Positions 1 to 8,181 of a stretch of DNA of 64,000 nucleotides are shown here, piece by piece. This stretch comes from Rhizobium sp. Root1220 (GTDB taxonomy: Bacteria > Pseudomonadota > Alphaproteobacteria > Rhizobiales > Rhizobiaceae), in the NCBI RefSeq assembly GCF_001426265.1, contig NZ_LMDG01000006.1, positions 1-64,000 of the forward strand. Direction: 5' to 3'. Position numbers and translations under genes: made by a program. The number at the start of each line of letters is the position of its first letter. The stretch's first letter is position 1. The notes under the pieces are model-generated. The model was not told the origin of the DNA. It made no database searches and saw nothing but the letters and a program-made list of their open reading frames with translations.

Positions 1-220
1 GATATCTCGGCGGGCGGTTCGTGTCACGGACGCTAATTTCTAAGGGGACAGATGAGATTCTCACCACCAATAGTTTTTCAACAGTATCGGCGCGAAGCGG
101 AAATCGCTCAATGACCGCTAACGGCAGTTCGGTCATTGCTGGACGGGGTTGGGTTTGTCTGAGATGGGGTGGAGAGGCGACGGTCGGCTTTTCTGTGGTA
201 GACAGTTTCGCTGCCAATAA

Positions 221-1129
221 TCAGTGGGGGTGCCGGTTGGCGACGATGCCGCCCACGATGATTGCAGCGAGACCAATCAGCGACAGCGCGGTCAGCACGT
301 CACCGAACAAAGCAGCGGCGAGAAGTATACCGAAGCCAGTGCCCCAATAGCCGATCTGGCTGAAGACGACTGGGCCTGCGATGCCCTGCAAACGGAAGTT
401 GAGAACGTAGGATAGGGCCGAGACCAGAAGATAGCCGCCCAGCCACGTGGCCACGCCCGGATCGTCAAACCGCCATTGGCTCGGGAATGCAAATACGGGC
501 GCGAGCGCTGCCATCACTAAGCTCGACGTGAACAGGGTAGCACAGGCGAAAGCCAGGGCAGACGCGCCCTTTGGCCAGAAGGCGGATCGAATGATGTTGC
601 CGAGCGCGGCGCAGGCAGGGATCAGAAGGCCAATGACGACCCAGGCAGTCTGAGTAAAGTCGATCGATGCCAACTGCTGCTGTACCAGCGCGACCATTCC
701 CAAAAGGCCAATGCCGATGCCAATGGATCGTCGGACCGTCAATCGCTCGATACCAAGGCCAGCGGCGAAGCTCATGGTGAGAAGTGGAGACAAAGAATAG
801 ACGGTCGCCGTGTAGGCGGGTCCGACCCGGTTCACGATGAAGAAGGACAATACGGTCGGAAGCGCTACGGAGGTTATGCCCAGCGCCAGATAGAGCCCCA
901 TGCTGCGACGTTCAAGGGAGATTCTTTCCCTCCTAGCGACGAGCCAGATCGAAAGGAGAAGGCCCGCGCCAAGATTGCCGACCACCCCGAGTTGGTACGG
1001 ATCGGCTCCCGTATCGAGAGCCGCCTTCGAGACCATAATTTTGGACGCGAACATGAATCCGCATGATACTAGCAACAGCAAGGGCAGAAGTCGGTTCGTT
1101 GTCTCGCTGTGAGTTTGGGCTTGCAGCAT
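221..1129 (-). CDS. EamA/DMT superfamily transporter
   Basis: Inner-membrane transporter of the drug/metabolite superfamily, with two EamA repeats and about ten hydrophobic segments across 302 residues, the normal family size. The substrate is unknown; relatives export amino acids, metabolites or toxic compounds. I start at the ATG at 1129 (MLQAQTH). The in-frame stretch upstream of it is Arg/Cys-rich, lacks family character and would run back into the divergent regulator gene. The gene lies head-to-head with the MarR-type gene at 1192, 62 bases apart, so it is a likely target of that regulator (inference from arrangement). Confidence 0.85.
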   Translation of the reverse strand: MLQAQTHSETTNRLLPLLLLVSCGFMFASKIMVSKAALDTGADPYQLGVVGNLGAGLLLSIWLVARRERISLERRSMGLYLALGITSVALPTVLSFFIVNRVGPAYTATVYSLSPLLTMSFAAGLGIERLTVRRSIGIGIGLLGMVALVQQQLASIDFTQTAWVVIGLLIPACAALGNIIRSAFWPKGASALAFACATLFTSSLVMAALAPVFAFPSQWRFDDPGVATWLGGYLLVSALSYVLNFRLQGIAGPVVFSQIGYWGTGFGILLAAALFGDVLTALSLIGLAAIIVGGIVANRHPH

Positions 1130-1156
1130 AGCGGTTGCGCCTCCGACTTTATCAGG

Positions 1157-1202
1157 TATCTTGGCGCAAAGACAAACACTGAGGTATCTTAATGTCAAGA
1201 CA
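1157..1202. promoter_or_regulatory. Two MarR-type operators in direct repeat
   Basis: Two 18-base imperfect palindromes lie 28 bases apart: TATCTTGGCGCAAAGACA at 1157-1174 and TATCTTAATGTCAAGACA at 1185-1202. Both resemble the TCTTGA-n-TCAAGA style of palindrome bound by many MarR proteins. The second overlaps the ATG of the MarR gene at 1192, and both sit in the divergent gap to the EamA gene. The likely role is autorepression and control of the exporter. The repeat is visible in the sequence; binding is inferred. Confidence 0.55.
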
Positions 1203-1719
1203 AAATCGCTCTGTAGAGGAAGCGCGCGACGGCGTCGATGATCGGCGCGATCAGTGGGCTCGCGAACTGCCGGACGTGGACACACGGGGCATGAGCGTCC
1301 TCGGTCGTGCCCGCCTCCTGACCCTTATGGTACGGCCGCAGATCGATGCGGTGCTGTCGTCTCATGGGCTGGATGCCGGGGAAGCCGATGTCCTTTTTAC
1401 GCTGCTTCGCGCAGGCCCGCCGTATCGGTTACGGCCAACGGAACTATTTCGATCGATGATGGTGTCCTCGGGTGGTGTGACGCATCGACTGAACAAGCTT
1501 GCTCTAGCAGGTCTTATTGCTCGGCGATCCGCCGAAGGTGACGGGCGCAGTCTTTTAGTGGAGCTGACCGACGTCGGACAACACAAGGCGGAGGCGGCCT
1601 TTCGGGAAGACATGGCTCTCGAAGCGGAGCTACTGCGGGGCTTGCCGGATGACGAGCAATGCCAACTCGCGAATTTGCTACGGCGTCTCGCAGCCTCGCT
1701 TGAGCGGAAGGGCGTTTAG
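1192..1719 (+). CDS. MarR family transcriptional regulator
   Basis: Winged helix-turn-helix regulator of 175 residues. The helix-turn-helix lies around residues 78-112 (LRPTELFRSMMVSSGGVTHR onward, leading to LNKLALAGLIAR). It is followed by the wing with the family-typical D-GR element (SAEGDGRSLLVELTDVG, about 113-130) and a C-terminal dimerisation helix rich in Leu and Glu. The ATG at 1192 is preceded by GAGG at 1181-1184 with a 7-base gap, which supports this start, although a later ATG at 1290 would still leave the DNA-binding domain intact. It is divergent from the EamA transporter and probably represses both genes through the paired palindromes in the gap. The ligand is unknown. Confidence 0.85.
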   Translation: MSRQNRSVEEARDGVDDRRDQWARELPDVDTRGMSVLGRARLLTLMVRPQIDAVLSSHGLDAGEADVLFTLLRAGPPYRLRPTELFRSMMVSSGGVTHRLNKLALAGLIARRSAEGDGRSLLVELTDVGQHKAEAAFREDMALEAELLRGLPDDEQCQLANLLRRLAASLERKGV

Positions 1720-1953
1720 GAGGAACGGCGGCCTTTGGGGCGACTTGAAAGCGTCTAAGCCGTCCAAATGGGGGTCGGGAGCGGACCTTCATGGACGCTT
1801 CGAGGAGCGCCCATTGATGGGGGATCGGCGCTCGGGCGCGGGCCAGAAGAGCGTGTAGCTAAAAAAGGCGTTCGGTGAGGCGTTCAATCGCTGTTGTATT
1901 TTCTTCCTCGTCCTTGGCAACGACCTTAAGATGCGTAACCGAGGAGGATTCTG

Positions 1954-3236
1954 ATGACCACGATTTCGCACCTTCCATCACGCATGAGCGGTGGCATATG
2001 GCCAAGTGAGCGTCGCGGCGTCCTCGATTGGCTTATGAACGAGACGAGTTCTCAACGCTTTCTCGACAACTTGCTGGTGGAGATGTGCGAGCGTTTGGTG
2101 GGCGAGGGGGTGCCCGTCGCGAGGTCGTCGCTTCACCTAAGGATTCAGCACCCGCAATGGCAGGGTGCCCGAATTTTATGGCAACCCGGGGTCGAAGAAG
2201 CGCACGTCGATACCTTCGACTACGATGTCGATACCACCGAACTGTTTCTTCGAAGACCAGCAACTGAAATCTATAATGGCGCATCGGAAGTGCGGCAGCG
2301 CCTTGTTGCGAGTAACGCGGACGTCGTCCGATACCCGCTTTTTGAAGAGCTTCGGCATGACGGTTTCACTGATTACGTGGCCTGGCCGATCCAGCATACG
2401 TGGGGAAAGCGACACGTCGTAACGTTTGCGACAAAAAAATCTGAAGGATTTTCTGAATACGAGATCAACTATTTGAAGGACTTGCTACCCGCGCTCGCGC
2501 TGGCAAGTGAAATCCGAATGAAAAATGCGATGGCTCGGACACTCCTGGAGACTTACGTCGGCCCCCATGCGAGTGCGGAGATACTCGCGGGAGCCACGAC
2601 GCGAGGCAGCGGTAAGACGGTCAGTGCCGCCATTATGATTTGTGACCTACGCGATTTCACCGCGCTATCAGACCTGTGGCCCCGCGATGATATCATCGAC
2701 ATTCTCAACCGCTATTTTGATGCGCTGTGCGATCCCGTCGAGGCCCGTGGCGGTGAAATACTGAAGTTTATGGGCGATGGGCTTCTGGCTATTTTCCCGC
2801 TGAGCAACCCCAATGCGTGCGAAGATCTTCTCCAAGCTATCGATGAGGGAAGGCAGCGAATAGGTGCTTTGAATGGCCAGTTGGCGGAGAGCGGCAAACC
2901 AGCGTTGCGTTACGGCGTAGGCAGCGAATAGGTGCTTTGAATGGCCAGTTGGCGGAGAGCGGCAAACCAGCGTTGCGTTACGGCGTAGGCGTGCATGTTG
3001 GTGACGTCATGTATGGTAACATTGGATCGCGAAAGCGTCTCGATTTCACGGCGATCGGCCCGGCGGTCAATGTCGCGTCGCGCTTGGAAGAACTTACCAA
3101 GGTGATCAAACGGCCTGTGCTGCTTTCATCCGAGTTCGTGAAAATACTTGGTTCCCCAAAGGGATTTGTCGATCTTGGACCCCATTCGCTGCGAGGCTTA
3201 GAGAAGCCCGTTAGCGTTTACAGCCCCCTTTATTGA
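1954..3236 (+). pseudogene. Class III adenylate cyclase broken by tandem duplication
   Basis: Cytosolic class III nucleotide cyclase, disrupted. The start ATG at 1954 has a strong GAGGAGG site. Residues 1-200 form an N-terminal sensor-like region I cannot name; the cyclase domain begins near residue 222. Metal ligands are D231 (CDLRDFT) and D275 (MGDG), and K271 is the ATP-selecting lysine. A 68-base tandem duplication shifts the frame, so the current product stops at 2931 after 325 residues (GVGSE). The remaining catalytic half (GVHVGDVMYGNIGSR, the Asp of RLDFTAIG, and the transition-state N and R of NVASRLEE) continues in another frame to 3236. Removing one repeat copy restores a single 404-residue frame ending SVYSPLY. 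The truncated protein lacks the Asn/Arg pair and should be inactive. Confidence 0.85.
2851..2990 (+). repeat. 68-bp exact tandem duplication
   Basis: Bases 2851-2918 are repeated exactly at 2919-2986, and four further bases (AGGC, 2987-2990) also match, so the copies are joined at a 4-base microhomology. Because 68 is not a multiple of three, the duplication breaks the cyclase gene that contains it. The two copies are identical, which points to a recent event, a culture mutation or an assembly artefact. Confidence 0.95.
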
Positions 3237-3631
3237 CCTGCCGTCATTGACGCGGCCCTTGTGCGCGACGGTTTGCTTCTTCAGGATGATCGCGTGTTTA
3301 GCCATGATCCGATGAAACTGCAGAGCCAGCATCGCGTGCGAACCAGCGAGGATGTTGATGCCATTAGCGTCAGGCACGTGTCAGGATCGAGGCAGATGCG
3401 GAATTAGGTAGCAACGGCCACCAACACGAGCATAAATTGATCATTAATTCACCTGTACCTCAACCGCTGGTCTCGTCAATTCGAGCCAACAATCAGCGCT
3501 ACGCACCGACCTTCCCGCTTCTGTGACCAACCGCACGAGGTCGCTCAACAGCGCCCCATGAAGCTGGCCTTCATCGACAAATGGTCGGCATCGCCTTGTG
3601 CAGTTGCATTGGCGCGAGGCCGTCGCTGACC
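3237..3631. other. No supported gene; one arm of a 15-bp inverted repeat
   Basis: No open frame here has a recognisable family or convincing start. Bases 3399-3413 (CGGAATTAGGTAGCA) are the exact reverse complement of 5118-5132, so this stretch and the gap upstream of the next gene carry the two arms of an inverted repeat around the binding-protein gene. The minus-strand reading frame just past the binding-protein stop is open in places but resembles nothing I recognise and may be remnant coding DNA. Confidence 0.4.
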
Positions 3632-5132
3632 TCAAATTGGTTGCTGAGGAACGGGCGCTTCCATGTTGTTGAAGGACATCGGGCCGAGGTGCCCCTGAGA
3701 AGGCACGCAGCGTACCTTGACGCCAACGATATCGTCCCAGCCGTTGGTAATGATGTCTCTCGCTCTCTCCTGATCCTTGAGAGTGGGAAATATCGGGTCG
3801 ACATCGTACCCCTCGTGGACGGGATGTCGGAGCCCTCCGCGCCAATCGGTAGGTGCCAATCCACGGCGCACGAGGTTCGCGAACCGGATCGGATAACAAT
3901 GGCCTTTCAACCAGGCGAGCTGCCCCTCGTCTGAATAAAGATACTCCATCCATAGGCGAGCGGCGTTTGGATGCGGAGCATAGGCGCTGACCGCCTGGAC
4001 GTAGACACCCGCAACTACGGCGCTCCTTGGCCGTATAACTTCGATCCTCGTTGTCCCGTTCAGGTACTCCTGGTCACGCAGTGCAAGGTAGTCCCAGCGA
4101 ATAAGTATCGGCGTACGACCGTCAGCAAGCGAGTTGACAGAGCCAATGATGGGAACGAAATTGCCCCTCGCATGGAGATCGGCGAAGAACTTCAGACCCT
4201 GATCAGCGGCTCCTTCGACGTAGCCCACCGCCGACAAGCCTGCGGCGAACACGCTCTGGACCGCTTGATTTGACGAAATACTGCCAACGAGGCCGACCGA
4301 GTTCTTATAATCCGGCGCGGCAAGATCGGCCCAATCCCGAGGCATTCTGGTGACCAGGTCAGCGTTGATTTCGAACGCAAGGGCCCCGTAAAAGCCGCCA
4401 TACCAATACCCCTGTGCATCCTTGGCTGAATCCGGAATCGTGTCCCACGTTGACACTTTGTACGGTTGCAACAAGCCGTCTTCCTTTGCCGATGAGGCGA
4501 AGGACATGCCAAGGTCGACTATGTCCGGGGTTCGGGGGTCGGTCTTGCCTCGCCCCGCCTTGATCGTCTCTATCTGCTCGGCTGAGCTGGCATTGGGCCG
4601 AAGTTCGTTGATTGTCAGACCGTACCTCGCCTTGAACCTGTCGATTAAGACGCCGTATGCGCCCCAGTCGCGCGGCAACCCGATGACGGTAAGCTGCCCT
4701 TCAGCCTTGGCGGACGCAACTAGGTCTTCCATCGCGTTGGCAGATGCCAAGGCATCGCGAACCGACACGGCACCCGTCGATATGGCGGCTCCAACCAAAC
4801 CTGCCGCCTTGAGCGCATCGCGGCGGCTTATCGTCCGCTTACCAGCGGGAGCTTCAACCCTCGTTGTGTGTTCGCCTCCTGATCCATGTTTCATGGTTCG
4901 TTTTCCTCCGTCGACTTGCGTTCGATACAAGTTCTTCCGCGTCGAACCTTCTCGGTATTGATCTGCGGCTTTGAGGGTGGGAGCGAGCAGTGGGTTTGCG
5001 ACGTCCTCTGAGCCAGTATGGCATATCACGGGGCAGCGCGACAGGCGGCCGCACGAGTGACGCGTAGATATCTGCAACTAAGCTGCGGCGATGAGTAGCC
5101 GAGAATCTGGTGGCATCTGCTACCTAATTCCG
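3399..5132. repeat. 15-bp inverted repeat flanking the orphan binding protein
   Basis: CGGAATTAGGTAGCA at 3399-3413 and its exact reverse complement TGCTACCTAATTCCG at 5118-5132 bracket the binding-protein gene. No transposase lies between them and I see no flanking target duplication. It may be a relic of an insertion or coincidence. Confidence 0.45.
3632..4894 (-). CDS. Orphan Tat-exported ABC substrate-binding protein
   Basis: Periplasmic solute-binding protein of the extracellular family 1 (spermidine/putrescine/iron-type) class, 420 residues. The ATG at 4894 is preceded by GGAGGA, and a twin-arginine signal (TISRRDALKAAGLVGAA) follows at about residues 23-40. It is a clear paralogue of the binding protein at 35266-36369: both share the blocks LLQPYKVSTWD or LIQPYKVSTWD, SNQAVQ, AGVYVQA, APHPNAA and LWMEYLYSDEGQL. 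That paralogue has a Sec-type signal and its own permeases and ATPase; this one has none nearby. After the position where the paralogue stops (NVK), this protein carries about 25 extra residues ending QQPI, as if the stop had been lost. It may work with another importer or be decaying. Confidence 0.8.
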   Translation of the reverse strand: MKHGSGGEHTTRVEAPAGKRTISRRDALKAAGLVGAAISTGAVSVRDALASANAMEDLVASAKAEGQLTVIGLPRDWGAYGVLIDRFKARYGLTINELRPNASSAEQIETIKAGRGKTDPRTPDIVDLGMSFASSAKEDGLLQPYKVSTWDTIPDSAKDAQGYWYGGFYGALAFEINADLVTRMPRDWADLAAPDYKNSVGLVGSISSNQAVQSVFAAGLSAVGYVEGAADQGLKFFADLHARGNFVPIIGSVNSLADGRTPILIRWDYLALRDQEYLNGTTRIEVIRPRSAVVAGVYVQAVSAYAPHPNAARLWMEYLYSDEGQLAWLKGHCYPIRFANLVRRGLAPTDWRGGLRHPVHEGYDVDPIFPTLKDQERARDIITNGWDDIVGVKVRCVPSQGHLGPMSFNNMEAPVPQQPI

Positions 5133-5473
5133 GGCAGATGCTTACTGCCGGTAGTGCTTGCAATTGAAGTCTTACCAAGTGCTTGAAACATTTTACATTG
5201 GATTAGGTCGGCGCGTTCATTCTGCGAGATCGTCCGTTTTATCCGGAATTTAGTTGAGTATGCTCGTGCCAGCCTGGCGCACATCCCGCTGGTGTTCAAG
5301 AACTGCATCAAAAGAACTTGGGAAGACGAGAACTGGGAAGCATTGAAGGGGCTAACCTTCATTGAGCGAAGCGGTTGCGCGTGGCCTCAATTTACGCCAA
5401 AAGTTACAGCGATAATAGACAGTTGGCAGGCGAGACCTCCTGGGCGCTTAAGCCACACAGCCGGGGAGCTTCA
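4895..5473. other. Intergenic region without supported gene
   Basis: This 579-base stretch upstream of two divergent genes contains a ribosome-binding site for each (GGAGGA before 4894, GGGAG before 5474) and the right arm of the inverted repeat (5118-5132). Short open frames occur on both strands, but none has a family signature or a good start. It is visibly less GC-rich than the later part of the window, in line with the decayed neighbourhood. Confidence 0.4.
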
Positions 5474-6577
5474 ATGAACATCACCAAACGTGTTCTTCCA
5501 ACCCTTTTTGTTGCCCTCATTTCAAGCACCGCCTTTGCAGCCGTCAACGGTCCGGTGAAGGCAGTGACGCTTTCCTCAGGCGGCCTAGCGGAAATCGTCC
5601 GCTCGGCCGAAGTCGGCAACGACTCCGAGATCACCATCGAGGTTCCGCTCGACCAGGTCGATGATGTCTTGAAGTCGTTGATCGTCAGGGACGCCAAAGG
5701 TCATGTCAAAGGGCTGTCGCTCGCGGGACCGAACCCACTAGATGAGACTTTTCGGACGCTTCCCTTCAAGCCTGCCGACCTGACATCGATGCCCAGGCTA
5801 CTGGACGCTATCAAGGGTACCAGGGTCAGGGCAGGTGAAAAAGAAGGCGTAGTGCTCGGCGTAACCGCCACCGAAGGTGAGAAGGAAACGAAGTCCTGGC
5901 AGCTTTCCCTGATGACCGATGGCGGCGAGATTGCAATGGTCCCAGTTCCGGGGACGAAGGTTGAGATTCTCGACGACTCTATCAAGGCAAAACTCAAGAC
6001 AGCAATTGACGTCGTTGCCAAGGGCAATACCGATGGCGCTCGCACGATAACCCTTAAGCTCGATGGGCAGGCCGCACGCAATGTCGACATCTCTTATGTC
6101 GTTCCAGCTCCAATCTGGAAGACATCTTATCGACTTGTGACCGGCAAGGATGGGACAGTGCGCTTGCAGGCATGGGCTATATTTGAGAATGCCACCGGTG
6201 AAGACTGGATCGATGTCGCTGTTACCTTGTCCTCAGGCAAGCCAGTAACCCTTAGACAGGCGCTTCACCAGCACTTTATGCGTAGCCGCACGGAGGTTCC
6301 CGTTGACACGGGTGCAGTCACCCTTTCAAAGGCACGGGCATCGATGGTCAAGCAAGGGGCAGCCCGCAACCAAGCCGGTTCGTTGATGGCACAAGACCAG
6401 AGTGCATATCTTGAGGCTCAACCGGCACCTGCGGCAGCGCCTTTTGCAATGGCAGCTGCGGAGCAAACCGACAACGATGCTTTCCGAGATGGAATTCGTG
6501 ATGTCACCCGCGCAGATGCAGATATCTGCGTCTGGAATTCGAAGAGATTTTCCCAGGAGAGCATCCATTGGCGCTGA
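5474..6577 (+). pseudogene. DUF4139 exported protein, 3' truncated
   Basis: The start ATG at 5474 (site GGGGAG) opens a Sec signal peptide (MNITKRVLPTLFVALISSTAFA) followed by a DUF4139-type domain (SYVVPAPIWKTSYRLV, then LQAWAIFENATGEDWIDVAVTLSSG). Proteins of this family are usually well over 500 residues and continue with a C-terminal beta-rich half. Here the family-like sequence stops at about 6478 (AAAEQTDND), and the last ~33 codons are the antisense of a different gene fragment on the minus strand. The gene has therefore been cut by a rearrangement and then reads into foreign DNA until a chance stop at 6577. The function of the intact family is not established. Confidence 0.75.
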
Positions 6578-6607
6578 GTGAGTGTCGCTGACGATCCGTG
6601 CTCTCAT
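6469..6607 (-). pseudogene. Metallophosphoesterase N-terminal fragment
   Basis: On the minus strand, ATG at 6607 opens MRARIVSDTHSAPMDAL, followed by PDADICICAGDIT. The SDxH and AGD elements are the first metal-binding motifs of calcineurin-like phosphoesterases, here at residues 7-10 and about 36-38. The similarity fades by residue 46-50, where the frame enters the antisense of the DUF4139 gene, so only about one sixth of a normal protein remains. The fragment marks a recombination junction near 6470-6480. Assignment rests on the two motifs and their spacing. Confidence 0.55.
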
Positions 6608-6769
6608 TTCCGTGCATCTCCAATGGCAAAGCAATGCCCACCGCGCGATGACTTTGCGACGTTTCCTAATGCTTCGAGGACTTAGTGCCTACGACGGCTC
6701 TGTATTCCGGCGCGTTTTGGCATTGCGGTCTTTCGTGCCCCTGGCAAGTGCCGCGCCCGCTCTGCAGCG

Positions 6770-7252
6770 CTAAGACTTTTTTGCTTCACCAGCGCATCTG
6801 AAAGCGCCAATAAGTTCGGCTTGAGACCGTTGAGCATCCCGCGCTCGCTGGTATTGCTCATGAAGGATTTCTGTGACGTCGTCCCGGAGCGTCAAATCTC
6901 CCCAAAGCGTGCTTGGCGACGTGACGTCCACAGAGCCTGGTAGGAAATATAAGGAATTTCCAAATCCATATTCAGTCACCATTTTGATCGCCAAGATGGT
7001 CGCTTTGGCGAAATCGCTGTCTCGACTTCCTGTCGACCAGTTTGATAGATGGCCGAAGATCAGGTCCTCGGCAGCAGCACCGGCAAGATCAGACGTGATG
7101 ATTTTCATCGCATCCCAGCTAGTCAGAAATTCCCTCTGTGGCATCGCGGTCAGGGTGGCACCGTTGGAATTGCTGACTGTCGCGAAGTTTTCAACGTTAT
7201 CGTAAACTTCAACGCGTTCGACCTTGCCGAGCAGAAGCGCAGGATCAAGCGC
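6770..7252 (-). pseudogene. FtsH-like (peptidase M41) C-terminal fragment
   Basis: The minus-strand frame reads GKVERVEVYDNVENF, then MPQREFLTSWDAMKIITSDL, AGAAAEDLIFGHLSNWSTGS and SDFAKATILAIKMVTEYGFG. This is the part of the M41 zinc-protease domain that lies downstream of the HExxH motif (AGxAAEELIFG, then the tryptic TxGSxxDL/F region). The AAA ATPase domain and the HExxH zinc site are missing, and no continuation lies upstream in any frame that I could find. It is a remnant of a rhizobial ATP-dependent Zn-protease-like gene and cannot encode an active enzyme. An ATG at 7315 is open in frame but the leading residues are not family-like. Confidence 0.7.
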
Positions 7253-7391
7253 GCGTTTGTTTGATCTCCAAAGCGAAGAGATGCTTTCGGCTCGGGCCCC
7301 GTATCGATGGGGCACTGCGTAAGATGTGGCGGAGATAGATATCCGCAGTCTTCGTGGACACCCGAAAACCTCGCTGAATAGGGGAAGGCGG

Positions 7392-7436
7392 TGGTCGGAG
7401 TGGAGAGCTTCGAACTCCGCCCCCTGGTCCCAAAGC
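7392..7436 (-). pseudogene. tRNA-Pro(UGG) 3'-half relic
   Basis: Read on the minus strand, this has the end of a tRNA-Pro: anticodon loop TTTGGGA (anticodon TGG), the 3' anticodon stem CCAGG, a T-arm with TTCGAAG, then acceptor strand CACTCCG, discriminator A and CCA. The D-arm, the 5' anticodon stem and the 5' acceptor strand are absent upstream, and the T-stem has mismatches. Such displaced tRNA 3' halves are typical left-overs at attachment sites of elements that integrate in tRNA genes. It fits the disturbed state of the flanking DNA. Confidence 0.65.
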
Positions 7437-7947
7437 TACGACCCACTAGGCCCAAAACATTGACGCTAGGCAAACCTTGTTCTAAGCTAACTAATACTCA
7501 TAGGAAATTCGGGTGCACCCGACGCAGCAACCCCAATCACACTGCCGCCGTCCCCCGATCCGACCTAGTTCGTACGTCTCATACCTCATAAACGACGTGT
7601 CGCCAGGCAACTCGGACGGCGAGGGAGCGGCGGGTCCGACGATCTTGCGAGTGTTTGCTGCCCAGAACGATGCCCAAATTTTGCTGACCGAATGTAGTCA
7701 GATCGCTGTCCCTGTATCTGTCTGGAGATTCGCAATGGACCCGAACGGAAGGACGTCCGGTTCGTAGCCGGTTGCCATCGTCTTCGGCGCGCTCATCATA
7801 CTTGCTGACTTGTCTTTTCCTGCAAGGCATTGATTGAATAAAGCAATATACTATAATTGGAGTGTGGAGCTGACGGTGGAAGATAGCAGTCCGCCGCCCC
7901 GAGGTTTCTGTCGGAACGGGCGGGACGGTAGCAACCCCTGAAATAAA
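7437..7947. other. Non-coding gap, nothing recognised
   Basis: Between the tRNA-Pro relic and tRNA-Ile2 there are only short open frames without family signatures or ribosome-binding sites. I see no integrase, transposase or second tRNA here. Confidence 0.4.
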
Positions 7948-8023
7948 TGGTGGGCCCGGAGGGACTCGAACCCCCAACCAAGCGGTTATGAGCCGCCGGC
8001 TCTAACCATTGAGCTACAGGCCC
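7948..8023 (-). tRNA. tRNA-Ile2 (CAU anticodon)
   Basis: A 76-base cloverleaf on the minus strand: acceptor GGGCCTG pairs with CGGGCCC (one G-U pair), D-arm TAGCTCAATGGTTAGAGC, anticodon loop CTCATAA (CAT), T-arm GGGGGTTCGAGTCCC, discriminator A and an encoded CCA. The elongator-like body with GGGCCTGTAGCTCAATGG is the form in alphaproteobacteria that is modified to lysidine by TilS and reads AUA as isoleucine, rather than a methionine tRNA. The identity (Ile2 rather than Met) is from family resemblance. Confidence 0.9.
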
Positions 8024-8181
8024 GGGCGACCGTGGAGCGTCGCTGTGCGTCCGGCGCAATGGTTCGCCGGGGCGGTTTCGCTCTAGCGTAATTTCCGGGC
8101 GCTCACAAGGGACTGCCGCAATAGCTTCACAATCAAACGTCAAGACGATAGCCGCAAATCACAATCGGGGAGTGAAACAGG

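Noticed and set aside
21..350. 109-codon plus-strand frame at the window start
   Set aside because: It overlaps the 3' end of the EamA gene, lacks any family feature and has no convincing ribosome-binding site; bases 1-220 hold nothing I can support.
3399..5132. Insertion sequence bounded by the 15-bp inverted repeat
   Set aside because: The enclosed gene is a binding protein, there is no transposase and no target-site duplication, so an active element is not supported.
7392..7470. Functional tRNA-Pro
   Set aside because: The D-arm, 5' acceptor strand and half of the anticodon stem are absent, and the T-stem has mismatches.
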